DNA of 64,000 nucleotides, taken from positions 10,044,001 through 10,108,000 of the forward strand of contig NW_024881278.1 of assembly GCF_018691265.1 (NCBI RefSeq). Direction: 5' to 3'. The DNA comes from Tyto alba (Eukaryota > Chordata > Aves > Strigiformes > Tytonidae). Positions 49,901 to 62,960 of this stretch are shown piece by piece. Numbering within the stretch: position 1 is the stretch's first letter; each line of letters begins with the position of its first letter. Under the pieces are notes generated by a model. That model made no database searches. It was given only the letters and a program-made list of their open reading frames with translations, and was not told the DNA's origin. The translations under genes were made by a program, and so were the position numbers.

Positions 49901-52900
49901 GATGGTGTTATGTTTTTATAGCCCTTTAAAATGGACTACATTATCTTGCTAAGACTTAATTCTTCATGTGCGGTTGCATTAATTGTCTTAAAATCAAAAG
50001 TCACTTCAGTGCTAACCTCTGAAGCAGTGCACAATGGCCAAAGTACATCTAGGATTTCAGTATATATCCTGAAGGTGTTTAAATGTTTCATCTTTTTAAT
50101 TTTTACATTAGAGGCTGGGGAAAACAAGATTGTGCATCAGCCAAAAATGGTAGTTTTTTCACATTTATCAGTTCAGTGAAATAAATATGTAGTAAAAATC
50201 TGTCACAATCAGCACTTTCCATTTATGTTTTCAAGCTAAGTGACTAGATAAAACACACACATACTTTTGTATATTCTATACACTGAAATAATGAACTCAG
50301 TGTAGTTTTATCAACAGCGTAAGAACCAGCAAAAGTGTTTACTATATTTTATTACCCTAATGCTGTTGTCACTAATTCTTTTCAAATTATGTAATATTCT
50401 AACCCTTGCTATATTCTGCATAAGGCTTATTTTCCTCTAGTTTCTAAGCTTTCCTGTAATATTGTGAAATCAGTTTAACATCTGACCTTTTAGCCAGCAG
50501 ACTGGAGAGCAGCCCTGCTGAGTTTATGCAGAAGGGCTTGATTGCTCTGTTGGATACTACAGTATTTTGGATATGCAGATGTTAGTGACTGAAGTGTATT
50601 ATCCATCTTGAACACCACTTGAATTTATGCTGAAGCTTTCAAGTTCTGTTCTTTGAATAGGTCCCACAGTAATTGAATTCTCATATTGTGCACAAAAAGA
50701 AGTCATACCTTATGTGCAGAGCTGAGAACTCCCCTGATTGTTAAAAATTGTCATGAGAGGGCTTTCGAAAAAAAGGACATCCGACACCTGCAGCAATATT
50801 CTAGCTCTTCAGGTTCTGATGGTTTCATACAGAAATTGATTTCTATTACTGACCTAGGAATGACAGGCAAGATGACAATGTGCTGAGCATTCAGTGTTAT
50901 TGCACCTCCTGGAGATTTGTTGAAATTTTCAGTCCTTCATTCCTCTAGCCTGCCAGACCTGTCTTCTAGGTAAAGAAAGGAGGCTCACAGAGGAAAGACA
51001 TGGCACCAAAGAGTCAGACAAGGTTACATAGTATGAGAACAAAGTGAAGGAAATTTTCTTCAGATGTTAGTTCAGACCATCCTCAAGACAGAATTTCAGC
51101 CTTCAAATACAGAGTCTAGAGATTCCAGTGGACTTTTGCTATACACTATGCTGTCACTTTGGTAGGGAAGACAGGAATACCCAATTTACTGAGTTTATTG
51201 GGGGGAAATTGCCACTATGTCCTAGCAAAATGCAGACAACTACTGATTTTTCCCACAATAGGAAAGATAGGCCTCAGAGACAAACTGAGATTGAAGAATA
51301 TGAGCTTATAAAAGTGGAGGTGAAGTAATAAGCATTCTTTTAAAGAAAGCATGGTCTTGCAGAATAGTAATAATAACAACTGAGCTGTGGCTAATAGCTT
51401 AAAGAAAACAGTGGTTTGAACTAAAGCCTTACTTTGCTGAATGCCATTCAGACAAGGAGGACTGGTGAGAGAATTTTGGTATTTCTGTTTTATTTGAACA
51501 GCCATGGGAGATTTCTGTCCCCTTTCACAGTGAAGTAATTGGCTCAAATGCTGCTTCCATGTAAGCAGCTGCAGTTGACTTAATGATAATCTGTACTGTG
51601 CTCACAAGATTAAAGCATGGGTCAAGGTCAAAGCAGTCACCATTATGGCAGTACTGGGGACTGATTAAAAATATTAAGAGGGTGGAAAGAAAAAAACATT
51701 GCTTGACCATGAACCCCATTTTCTATGCTCTGTGTTTAATAGAAAGCCTAAAATAAAATCCTTGAGGGTCTTGCTATCAGAAGCAGAGAGCTACAACCAC
51801 ATGTGAAGGCAAGTAAGACCTGTAGTTGCTTAGGACTTATGTAGACCAGTCTTTCTGTCTCACTAAAAGGGGTGTTATACAATGAGTACACTCTTTTTGA
51901 AGAGGTGGTCTAGATTCTTTTATTCTAATAATGGTTGAAAAGTTTTTCATCAAAAAAACACATCTTCATCTAATACATTGAAAAGAATGGGGCCAATCCT
52001 GAGTTCTTGATAAGAAGTCATGAAATCTTCTTTATACATAACTGCAATGTTTTCAGAAGGGCATAGATTTCTAACTGCTACTGTTGCTCCATTTACATCC
52101 TCTGCGTATGCCCCCCATACATAGTTAGAAGACCATTTTATTCCCATGTATTTCTTGTACTGAGGTTTCAATCTTTGTTAGTGTTTTTAACTTCAGGAAA
52201 TATTCCTCAAGAAGTTTTTCAGTTGTGCAGAATTTATCCTACAAAAACGATCCCATCATCAGGGATTACTCACACCTCCTAAGGTCTGACTGCCAGAAAC
52301 ATGTTTTCCAGTTGAGTTCTGCCAGTGTTATTCGTGTATGAGAAACAGGACCTCGAAAGAGAAGACATTCAGGCAAGACAGTGTGATAAATCCTTCTGCA
52401 GAAGCCTAAATAATTTATTATATTATTATGAATTATTAATAATGTTTCATCAGATGGACTTGAAAAGCTTCAACACATTATTGTAAACACTGCACCAGTT
52501 TGAGTGACTCCAGGTATGATTAAAGGAAAAAGCAAGGTAGAAAACAGAGCTGACTGAAGGGACTAAAAGTCTCTGAGGGTCATGGAGGGAAAGAGCTTTT
52601 ATCATTGTTATCAGATGAGGAAAAAAAAAAATCAGTAATTTTTTGCAAGCATAAAGTGCTGTAAAAGTACAAATGCTAGAAAATAAATGTTTTCATCAGA
52701 ATAAAATTTACCAGATATATAGTACCAAATATAAGAAATATTTCACAGTGAAGTTGGTCACTGACAACTAAGAACAGGCTTGCACTTTGCTCAAGTGGTT
52801 TGTCTGAATCACTGCAGTGACTCAAATTCAAAACCTATGCCCTTTTCCCATTCAAAACCTCAATGGGAACCTCCCACATTGAAACCATGGGAGCTCACAT

Positions 52901-53146
52901 CACTCACTGCATAAAATCCTAGCTATTGCTTGAAGTTTTTATCTCTGACTCTGAGGCAAAGGCCAAAACATTCTGAAAGGGTGTACCCCAATTTGGCCAA
53001 GCAGAACAGGGGCCTCTGCCTGGGAAGGGTAGCCTTGGCCCTTCAGCAGGGTGGCTAATACTTCCTGCTCTTTGTCCAGAATTTGTAACAAGCCTCACTT
53101 CGTTGTTCATTGTAAGATCAACATTAGGCTGTCTTCAGTTTATATT
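46984..53146. other. Long gap, nothing firmly recognised
   Basis: AT-rich sequence with no clear repeat or gene. The minus frame at 51950-52171 contains a piece near ELRIGPILFNVL that faintly resembles the LINE RT motif after PQGS, but nothing around it supports a LINE. Confidence 0.45.
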
Positions 53147-53890
53147 TGTAGTGGTTTGAGCCCAGAGGGCAACTGAGCACCAGCAGCCATTTGGTCACTC
53201 CTTCCTAATTTCTCTATCTCCCCCAGAGCGGCACAGGGGACAGGGAACGTGAGGTGCGGTCAGTTCATCACCCATTGTTTCTGCTGTTCCTTCCTCCTCA
53301 GGGGGAGGGCTCCTCACACTCTTCCCCTGTTCCAGCATGAGTCCCTTTCATGGGAGACAGTTCTCCACGAACTTCCTCCAACATAAGTCCTTCCCACGGG
53401 CTGCAGCTCTTCATGTACTGCTCCAACATGCATCCCTCTCATGGGTTGCAGTCCTCCCAGTGCCCAACTCCAACAGCATGGTCTTCCCTTATAGTCCCAG
53501 TCTTCTTTGAGCACACCCACCTGCTCTGGCGTGGGCTCCTCCACAGACTGCAGGTTGGCATCTGCTCCACCAGTGACCTCCATGGGTGGCAGGGGAACAG
53601 TCCTGCTGTCTCACCATGGGACACAGGTGGAGTCTCTCTGCTCCAGTGCACCTCGCCTGCCTTCCTCCTCCTTTCTTCCACTGACTTCGGTGTTTGCATA
53701 AGTGTCATCCTCACAACTCAAGTTCCTCTTCTTAAATATGTTATCGCAGAGGTGCAGCTACCATCTCTAATTGGCTCGGCCTTGGCCGGAGGTGGGTCTG
53801 ACTTGGAGCCAGAGGAGCTTCAAGAAGCTTCTCACAGTGGGGCCAATACTAGAGCCTCCTTGCCCCCACCACACACACAAACCCAACACA
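53147..53890 (-). mobile_element. Older ERV LTR, copy C
   Basis: On the minus strand it begins TGTGTTGGGTTTGTGTG and ends GGGCTCAAACCACTACA, so TG...CA ends are kept. Length is 744 bp. Flanks are atatt (53142-53146) and atatc (53891-53895), a 5-bp target duplication with one change. It shares with the LTRs at 7062 and 61727 the CTTCTTAAATATGTTATCGC promoter stretch (plus-strand form), the gaagcttctcaca block and the ~45-bp tandem units. It is clearly more diverged and lacks much of their R/U5 part, so it is an older or different subfamily. No viral genes are attached. Confidence 0.85.
53325..53460 (-). repeat. Imperfect ~45-bp tandem units inside the LTR (copy C)
   Basis: About three units of the form tccaacat...tcccacgggctgcag...ttcatgtactg can be read on the plus strand, the counterparts of those in copies A and B. 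Confidence 0.6.
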
Positions 53891-53895
53891 ATATC

Positions 53896-56800
53896 TTTGT
53901 CTAAAATGTGGTAAAAATTTTAGTAATTTTTATTATACGGGATGGTCAACAGCTTGGGGAGAAGTTTCCCCAGTGACTTGAATTTTCTGGAGTGTGCTTG
54001 GTATCATCAGGCCACACGTCATCTTCCACATCTGTGTTGGACTATGCATATATGTGTACACACAGAGCTCAGCTACTCCTAGATAGTGTTTCCCAAACTT
54101 CTAAACTGAGAAAAATTGCTTATTTTGCGACTTCCCTTCCAACCTCACTTCATGTTGATAACATCTTCTTTCCCTGCTTGCCTAACCCTCTGTGTCATTT
54201 TCTTCTAACCTTTCTCAAGTCCAGTGCTCTGATATAATTCATCTTTTCCTTTCTTTCATGCCTTGAATAAACAGTTAATGTTTTCAAAGATGCATGGGGC
54301 AGCCTATTGTGAAGATAAACATTTCAAGGTCTTTGGGGACTCAAGAGCATTTCTGCATCACAGATAACAGTTTGGTTTACTTAGAAAAGGTTTTCCCAAG
54401 TCTAAACTGGTTTTTCTTCTCCGGTGAAAGCTGAGATTCTCAAGGACAGCTTAAAAGTTTTTCCCTCCCCTCTCATGCTAATTCTTTGTATTTTCTTCCT
54501 AAAGCAAGAGTCTACTGCTTTCTAAAAGGGATAGATACAATTTATGTATTATATATGTACCATTGATCCGATATTCTGCCTGGTTCTTTGATGAACTCCT
54601 GATGTACACTACACAAGTGTAGTGTAAAATGACAGATTTTCAATTAAAGCTTATGACACTTGTTTTCTCTATGTCTCTATGGTCAACTGAGGTGCTGATC
54701 CTGGATTCCCAGTGGTACAAGAATAATATGGGGGTATAAAAATTCTCATGGAGTTTTATGTCATGAACTTCAAAATATATTTTTATGATTTTAACTATTT
54801 TTTTTGTACTTTTTAGTTTTTGGAGCAGAGCACAATGCAAGACCAAGCTCCTTTTGTGAGCTACTGAATAGGGAAATGCACTACAGGAATTGATATTTGT
54901 TGAGGAAGCATGGCAGTGTGAGTCATTAGCTCATGTACCCTGGGGAATTTTTGTGTGTTGACAAAGATGCATTGATTTAGATTCTTTGTGTGTAAAATCT
55001 CTAAAGCCTTGGGTGAAACAGGTATTTGTTTTATGCATATTCTAAATAAGTTTAAAAAAGGAAAATGTAATGAAGGAAAGTGACAGCTGTTTACAAAGAG
55101 CATATCATTCTACAAGTGTGTAGAAAATATGGAAGAAAGGAACATACGTTCTTGTGTAATTATTTGTGTTTGGGCGAGGGGGTGGGCCACACTTTGTGTT
55201 TTCTCCTCTTAGGGAGCAAAAGCTTAGCAGAATCTTATGTTTCCCGCTCTTCTGTTAAAATGAATTGTTCTTTTTCTATAGCTTGGAACAAATATTCAGA
55301 AGGTGTCTGCAATAGTATACAAGTGTGTGCCTGAGCTAGCTGACAGTTAACCTGAAGTTTAAAAAAATGAGGTGGTCTTGAGGGGGTGGACCCAGTGCTG
55401 ATGCTCCAGAGCTAGTACTGGTGAAATTACTTTTTATGTGAAAGGTCAATAACCTTATCCCCATTTTAAAACCAGAAAAATTTATGGCAAAGATAACTTT
55501 TACATACACACAAAATAGTGTTCTTCAGCTGAACATTTAAACGCTTTCTTTAATAAAACACAAGGTTTCTGGTATTTACATCAAACTTAGAATTGCCTCA
55601 ATAAGTTTTTGCACAATGTGAACTCTGTTTGTAGGAGGAAAAAGGATAAAAAAAAATAATAAAAGGTTTCCTACTACAGAAGGCTTTGTGGGGAGATATG
55701 TTAGGCTAGGCTGTGCTATTAATGGGTCAAGATAAAAACAAAAGCAATAATTCTATCTGAAGTAGTACACCTTGAACGAAATAATTTAAAATTAGAATTA
55801 TGATTAAAATTTTATTTTTTTAATGTTTAGATACTAGTTATCAGTGGTACCTATTTCCAATGTTACTTTTGTCCATCCTTTTTCATTTATATAATGCATT
55901 ATTTAACAGGAAACAAAGTTGTTCCGTAACTTAGGAAGCTTTTTTTAAGCAAATGAATAAATCCAGAAGGCAAAGAATAGTGCTCTAAAAATTATCACTG
56001 AAAAACATCTCAAATCCCAAAGAATGTGGACATTATAGCTCAGCTGTAAATCAAAGCAATTTAATATAATCTAGGTGTAGTAGAAAATAATCTTTTTGTT
56101 GTGGACTGATATTTGCATATATTCAAACAAAATGAATCTTCTTTTTTCCTCTTTAATTCCAGTTTTATGTATTTTAAAAATGTAGGTAGATAAAATAGTA
56201 TGTTGAAATGTTACTTTCAAATATAATTATAAAACGTGACTTGTTAATGATGAAAATACCTTTAAACCATTCTAAAATCCTCTTCATTTTTTTCAATGTA
56301 TTTAATTAATTGTAAGCAAATACGTGATCCATTTAATTTCTCCCAAGTCATACTTCCAATTTTTTTCAAACCTGTGGGTTTTGTTGAACTTCCTCTCTGT
56401 GAAATATTTTTGTCCAGCTCTACTTCCTAGTGAAGATGGTGACGATTTTATCATGCATCAAAATGAGAGTTGAGTCAGGTTCCAATGCTGTAACCATTGT
56501 ATAACAGTTTTCTAAACTGTCTAGCAAGTTTGTTTCCCACTAAACTAAGTTATTTTAGATGTACAGGCCAAGAGAAATAAGGGATATTTCAAACATCAAA
56601 TGAGAACTACTTCCTTAGGTATTCAGTGATTTTTAGTATATTTTAGGTAACCAACCAGCTTAGAAAAAGTCATGGAAGAGAATAATACATATTAATCTAT
56701 CTATTTTCTGCGTTGTTAGGTTTTTCATTGATACATCATATCGAAGTATTTGAATGCCAAACTAGACCACAGCTATTAAAACTGGTTTACTTTTTATATT

Positions 56801-59800
56801 TGGTTAGTATTATTAGACTGTTCTGCTACTCCTTATGGCTATAATGGCTTCTCAACCAAATTTTAGTGCAAGTTAAAACCAAGATTCAACCTACTAATGT
56901 TCTTTTAAGTACTCAAAAAATGCATTTGTGGTCTGTACCATGTTGATTGTTTAACACAATGCTGTCTTTATGCAGGCAGTTTCTTCTCCTGGGTTTGATG
57001 ATCATCATTGGTTAATAAATATAATTTGCTGTTAATATAAATTTATATACTGGGCCTGATTCTACAGTCCTACAAGTTTATACCTTTTATAAAACTAAAT
57101 TTTTAAATTTTTATTTTATAATTTTATAAATTGTTTAACTCTTTACACTTTCTGCTTGGTTTTGGGAACATGAATAATACATATAAAAACTCAGATAATG
57201 CTAAAATAGTAAAGACATTTGTATGCTTTTGAGTACTACTGTTTCTTAAAAGTTTTTTTTCTTTTAAACATTATGAGACACTACACCCACTGGGGACAAA
57301 AGTTAAAAGAAAGCTGATGTGCATGAAGAGTACTACATAATTTAATATAGACCCATTTCAGCTGGTACGCATTTATGGTCAAATTAATCAAATTGTTCTT
57401 TCAGTATGTGTTGAGTTGAAAGCTCGAACTCTACTCAAATCCTGATCAAAAATGAGTTCTTGAAATGGGGTGGGATCAAAATGCATTGCACATGGTAATT
57501 TTTTCTACCGATGCCATGACAAAAAAATTCTTGGATATAAATTTATTTAAAAGTTAGGGTTCTTGTCTCTTGATGTGTTCTTCCATTAATTTCTATGTAA
57601 CTATTAATAATAATATCCCAAAAGTAGAAAGCTGCCATCTTTTATACCAGAACAACACAGGGACCTGAATTATGCCAATGAAGTTACGTGTTCGACTCTC
57701 AGTGAGGATCCACCAATATTTTCTGTAAGCTCTTGAATGTACATTTTACAAATTCTTCATTGTGATCTCCTTTTTCTATTCTTTTTGAAAACCTCTAGAT
57801 TTCTAATAGAGTATTTTTATAAAGGTGATGGAACTCAGATATGGAGCATTCATTTCATCTGTGCCTTCCTGCCAAAAGCAGCGAGTGCTTGGTCTGACTC
57901 TTCCACCCACTCTGTCTTAAAAAGCCCCGGACATGTGTGTGAAACGTGTCCGCCCCCATGTCAGACCAGCGAATGCCATCTGGACGGAAGGCACGGAAGG
58001 CACTAAGGCTTTCTCTGAGTAATGAGGTCGTGCCTTGGGAGTGAAATGCAGCAAAAGCTTGCCACCTCATAATTTACTTACTGTTTTCCAGACTCATTGA
58101 AAATGGCAAAAAAAGATGAGAGACAGACATACAGAAAATATCTACTGAAATCCATAGAACATTTCTGTGTAAATCAACTGCTTCTAGCAAATATGTTCTC
58201 TGTGTAGGCTCTTTGTGCCCACTATTATCATAGTAAAATAACCTGGGCTGCGCTAAGATCCCCGTGATCCATGGATGTTAGAGGCTGTGTTTGTGAGTTA
58301 AATGGTGAAGCTGCATTGCGAGCCTGTGTGGTGAGTCTGTAAGACTGGATGTTCTGTATATCCTATTGTTATATAAATGCTATGTGGTTTGATGGCATTT
58401 TTAACAGAAGGGCATAACTGTGTTTGCTGAGATTGCCTACATTATAAGAAAAATGATATGAAAATAGCATTGCAGCTAGGGTGAAGAAAGAAAGCACTAT
58501 TTCTAGGAATAAGGTAACACATAAGTAATGTTATTACAATATCCAGATGAATAGATGCGGATGAACCGAGTAATAAATTTGTTGAAGATCTGTGCTATTT
58601 CCTCAACAATATTCTCTTGAGACATCAGCAGACGCCAGGCTGGCCCACGATCCTCTAGTTCCTCCAGAGGCAGTAGACCAAGCAGACAAGAGAAGTCCCA
58701 TTCTGTTCCAGAGCCCATCTGCTATTTCAGAGCTCGCTGCTTACCTATCTATCCTTCCAAAGCAGCGGGGAGACAGAAAACACCAAGCAGCACGGAGTGG
58801 GCTGCAAATCTTCCCATGCTTTTTATATACTGTGTGCTGGAGAGGTAAAGATTTCTTGCTACCCTGGCCCCAGCTGTAAACCAGAGAAGACCAACTTCTC
58901 TTTCATCCTTATGTGGTCATAAAACATTTCACAGGATCACACCCCACAGAGAGATTAAAAGCAATTCAGTCAGTCTAAATCAAGAAGAACAAGTGAAGTG
59001 GAAATGTTGCATTTGAGCAAAGGTGTAGAAGCTACCAGGCAAAGCCTGGCAGTGGGGGACCGGTCTCCATGCCCAGAAGAAGTTTTAATTTTGTATTATT
59101 TTTTGCAAATGGAAATGAGAAGGTGTCAGACCTAGTGACTGGTTGGATACATAATTAAAAGACAATATCATTCATAATGTAATAATAAAATTAAACAGTA
59201 GATTTTTTTTTTTAATTACTTTAGGACCAAGTTAGTACTTGATACCCCACAGAGTTGTGTCTGAAATATTGATAACTGAGCTTGCCACACAGAACAAATG
59301 CAACGTACCTCTATGATAAGTACACCCAGAACCATGTCAGAGGTAGTTATTTCCTACTAAGAGGGAAATGGACTTCTGTTGCCAGCTATTTGACTTAAAT
59401 AACTATTTTAACCTGGTGGCTAGGTTTCTGCACTGGGTTAGAGCTTTGCCAGCTCTCCTCAGCAATTATCAGAATGAAATAATTTGAAGGAATTTAAGGA
59501 AAACATGAATAATTTCATGTGCTGTTTTAACTGTTTTCCTGCCCTCTCAACCTACCCACAAGGCAGTTCTGCAAGCAAGACAACACCCGTTTAAGAGGAA
59601 AAATAGGATTAAACGTTGCTCAGTACCTGGGCTTGGCGAGTTCTATCTCTGAGAAGAGGCTGTTGCTGTCCCTCTGTCTGGGAGTAGCAGTGTGTGGAGA
59701 AGCGTGGGTGGTCTCAGAAGCGCTGGGTATGGTCTCTGCCGGAACCCCCATGACAGGTCTCAGATCAGCCTTCCTGCAGAGCTCCGTGCTCTCTCCAAAG

Positions 59801-61721
59801 GGATGGCTGCTCATAGAGCACGCCACCCCCTGCAGCTGTTTTGGCTTCTAGCCCACCAGTCCCTGGCTTTTGCTGACATTTTGGCTTACACTTACTGCAT
59901 TGTCCCTGTAAAACACACAGCTGCGGAGCAGCAAGACCTCCTTGGAGCACAGGAGAAGTAATAGGAGTTTGCTTCAGAGGTTTTCTTCCTGCTCTATCCA
60001 TGCACTCGGCAGGCAAAAGGCCATTTTCTCCACCCTCATTATATGAGTATCTTGTTTTCAGCTGTGTGGTGGGGTATCTGTGGCTTGTCTGATCCGTTTC
60101 CCTCTTCTTTGTGTTCCCTTGTGCAAATCCCCAAATATCCAGGTATATTTTGGATCTTTTATGGCCACTGACACCTATTTAATTTCATAAATATGGTGAT
60201 TTTCTTGTCCTGCATATTGTAATCTTTTAGGGACCAATCCTGCTTTTTTTTTGTGTTTTTTTTTTTGTTGTTGTTTTTTTTTGTTTTCCTTTTACATCTG
60301 TGGGAAAATACTAATGCTCTCACTGATTATATCTTAGAAAATTATATAATCTGAGCATGGTACCATGATGTCTCAGTAAATTCTTCCTGTTGTGCTGTCT
60401 AATCCAAACAGCATGTGCTATATATGTGAATGCACCTTAGGGTATAATCCTTTCTGTCTATAGTTCTGGATGAGGCTGGTAACTGGCATAATTTTCAAAA
60501 AATCTCATTAGGTTGCTGTAGATAGAAGGCTTAATAGATCACAGATGACAAATATATTTTTAAAATATGCTGTGTGAAATCCCTAACTGTGAATTGTGTG
60601 AGAGAGAAAGAGATATATTAGTTACTGCAGTATGTAATACTGCTTTGCTTTAGTGTGTCTGGAACATTTTGAGACAGAAACACGTGTTAGCAGTTCTGTG
60701 GACCAAACTATTCACAGAAAGTATGAGAAACAAACCTTGAAAGCATGAAGTCGGGACCCAGTCCTCCCTCCCCTTTTACTTTAACTTGCTCCAGTCCTTC
60801 CATAAAGTTCTGAAACTGATGTGTTAATTTTCTTTCTCAGATCTAATAGACTTTTCCACTCCCATAATTGTTTTTCTCAAGACAGTTTATCCCAGCAGAG
60901 AGCCACTTCATTCCACCTCCCTCTGTGAAGCTCCTTCACTTCTGCTAGAAATGTCTCCAGGCAGTTTTCCCATCTGTTTGTTCCTCCCTGTAAAGGCTTG
61001 CTGGAGGTTATCGAAGTGCTGGAGAGCAGTTGCAAGCCCAGGCTGGACAGCAGAGTTATATGCAGCATTTCCCAGTGAGAGCAGACTGACCATAGCTGGG
61101 GATTATTCAGTTCCATCTTGCAAGAGAAACAGGTGGTTTTTTTATAGCTCGGTTGCACTGTAATACAATGATTACTGAGAACAACTATCCTCCTATTGTA
61201 TCAGAAATAAGAAGTCATGCACAGATCTGCTTATCACCAACCAACTGGCAATAAAGCCAGGGGAAACAGATGGAGAAGTGCCTTGTGAAGTTTTGAGAGT
61301 ATGGAGGTATAATTTGAAGAGGGCTGTTTATCTGTCTGTCTTTAATGCAGGATGCAAACTGTCCAGCGGCATAAACCTTCATTTATAGTTTATAACTTGA
61401 CCAGGGTGCCTGTTCATTACTGGCAAACCAGCTGTCTAATGAGAGGTGGGAAGTGATGGATCCTGTTGTAACCAGGGCAGAAATTCACCAGGGAAACATG
61501 AAGAGGCAAAGGTTTTAGGGCATGGCAAGAAATCCTGCAGCCACCCTGCCCCTGTGAGAGATCCATTCGTGTTCCCCAGCGCTAGTGGAGAGGGCATTGC
61601 CACTTGCCATCTTCCTCTTGCTGCTTCTCATGTGTCTGAATGAGGTGCATAGGGACAGCTGCACTCAAAGGATTTGCTGCAAAGAAGGTGGTGGTCATGT
61701 CTCTGCAGATCTTAGATAAAT
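53896..61721. other. Long gap, nothing firmly recognised
   Basis: AT-rich sequence with CpG-richer patches at 57880-58050 and 59620-59830, and a T-rich low-complexity run at 60244-60290. No repeat end or gene recognised. Overlapping frames in both directions at 59620-60016 are typical of a GC-richer patch and give no family motif. Confidence 0.45.
60244..60290. repeat. T-rich low-complexity run
   Basis: Blocks of T broken by single G or GTTG units. Confidence 0.85.
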
Positions 61722-61885
61722 TACATTGTCCTGGGTTGAGTGAATGGTAGTCTTTTTTTGGTGGCAGGGGAGGGGGCTATAGGAGCGGCCCCCTCTGTGA
61801 GAAGCTTCTTGAAGCTCCCCCAGCTCCAAGTCAGCTCCACCTCTGTTTGGAAACTGAGCCCATCAGCTGCGCCTCTGCGATAATG

Positions 61886-61893
61886 TATTTAAG
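61886..61893 (+). promoter_or_regulatory. LTR TATA-like box (copy B)
   Basis: TATTTAAG at the same place as in copies A and C. Confidence 0.5.
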
Positions 61894-62189
61894 AAGGGAC
61901 GTGGTGATGAGCAGTGGGACTTGTGAGAAGGAGTTGGGGCAGCTGCGTGAACACCAAGGTCAGTGGAGAAACGGAGGAAGAAAGGAGGGGGGAGGTGTGC
62001 CGGAGCAGAGACCCCCCTGTATCCTGTGGGGAGATGGCAGGGCAGCCCCCCCCTTGACCCATGAAGATCTACAGTGGAGCAGACATTGATTTATGGCCTG
62101 TGTTTCATTTTTCCTGGATGATCAAGGTGCTGTGCCCAAAGAAGGCCGGGGTCTTGTGGGAAAAGGTAGACCCCACTGTTTTAGTTCGG

Positions 62190-62395
62190 CGCTGGGATGA
62201 TTGCAGCAGGCGGGGGAGTCCCACGCCGGAGCAGCTCGGGAAGGGCTGCAGCCGTGGGAGGGAATCCAGTCGGAGGAAGTTAGTGACCCATGACGGAGCA
62301 GTGTGGGGAACGCTGCGGCCCATGGGAGGAACTCATGTCGGAGAAAGTTTGTGGAGGACTGTCTCCTGTGAGAGGGGGACCACGATGGAGCAGGG
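62190..62395 (+). repeat. Imperfect ~45-bp tandem units inside the LTR (copy B)
   Basis: Units such as catgggaggaactcatgtcg, ggagaaagtttgtggagga and a gatggagcag end repeat about four times. They lie within a 124-codon open frame (62061-62435) whose residues TPEQLGKGCSRG and VTHDGAVWGTLRP also occur in the matching frame of copy A. Confidence 0.6.
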
Positions 62396-62608
62396 GGAAC
62401 AAGTTCCAGAAGCTCCCCCACTGAAGATGGAATAAGTGGCAGCACTGACTGCACCCCCCATTCCCTGCCCCTGCGCCACTGGGGGAGGAGGTAGAGATAT
62501 CGGGAGCAGAACTGAGCCCAGGAAGAAGGGAGGGTTGGGGGGAAGGTGTTCTCAAGATGTGGCAATGCTTCTCACTGTCCTACTCTGTTAAGTGTTGTTA
62601 GTGTCTGT

Positions 62609-62614
62609 AATAAA
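62609..62614 (+). promoter_or_regulatory. LTR polyadenylation signal AATAAA (copy B)
   Basis: AATAAA about 190 bases before the LTR end, followed by a T-rich stretch suitable as a downstream element. The inverted arm carries the complement of the same region near 62875-62885. Confidence 0.6.
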
Positions 62615-62809
62615 TGTATGTTCTTTTTTTTCTTCCCCTAACAAGTCTGCCTTTTGCCCGTGACCACAAAGGGGGATTTTTCCCCATCCCAGTCCTATCT
62701 TGAACCCCAAGCCTGGCTCTCTGTCCCTTCTTATTTCTGGAAGAGAAGGGAGAGAGAGTGGCTGTGTGGTGGTTGGCTGCTGACCAGGTTCAAGCCATGA
62801 CAGCCTTTT

Positions 62810-62820
62810 TGGCGCCCAAC
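62810..62820 (+). other. Primer-binding-site-like sequence (lysine tRNA type)
   Basis: TGGCGCCCAAC starts 7 bases after the LTR end. Those 11 bases match the start of the site complementary to the 3' end of tRNA-Lys1,2 used by several retroviruses. The match stops exactly where the inverted segment begins. It is the only internal ERV sequence left in the window. Confidence 0.65.
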
Positions 62821-62960
62821 CTCTATGGTCACGAGCAAAAGGCAGACTCGTTAGGGGAAAGAAAAAAAGAACGTACATTTATTACAGACACTAACAACAC
62901 TTAATAGAGAAGGACAGTGAGAAGCATTGCCACATCTTGAGAACACTTTCCCCGCCCCCC
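62821..62960 (-). repeat. Inverted copy of LTR R/U5 region
   Basis: This segment is the reverse complement of 62533-62671 with a small number of differences. It includes the complement of cttttgc.cgtgacca, of the AATAAA area, and of ggtgttctcaagatgtggca. The two arms are separated by about 150 bases and could fold into a long hairpin in RNA or single-stranded DNA. Confidence 0.85.

Noticed and set aside
53350..53904. 184-codon plus-strand open frame, the longest in the window
   Set aside because: It lies almost wholly inside LTR copy C, antisense to the LTR, and its repeated phrases reflect the ~45-bp tandem units. Nothing marks it as a host gene.
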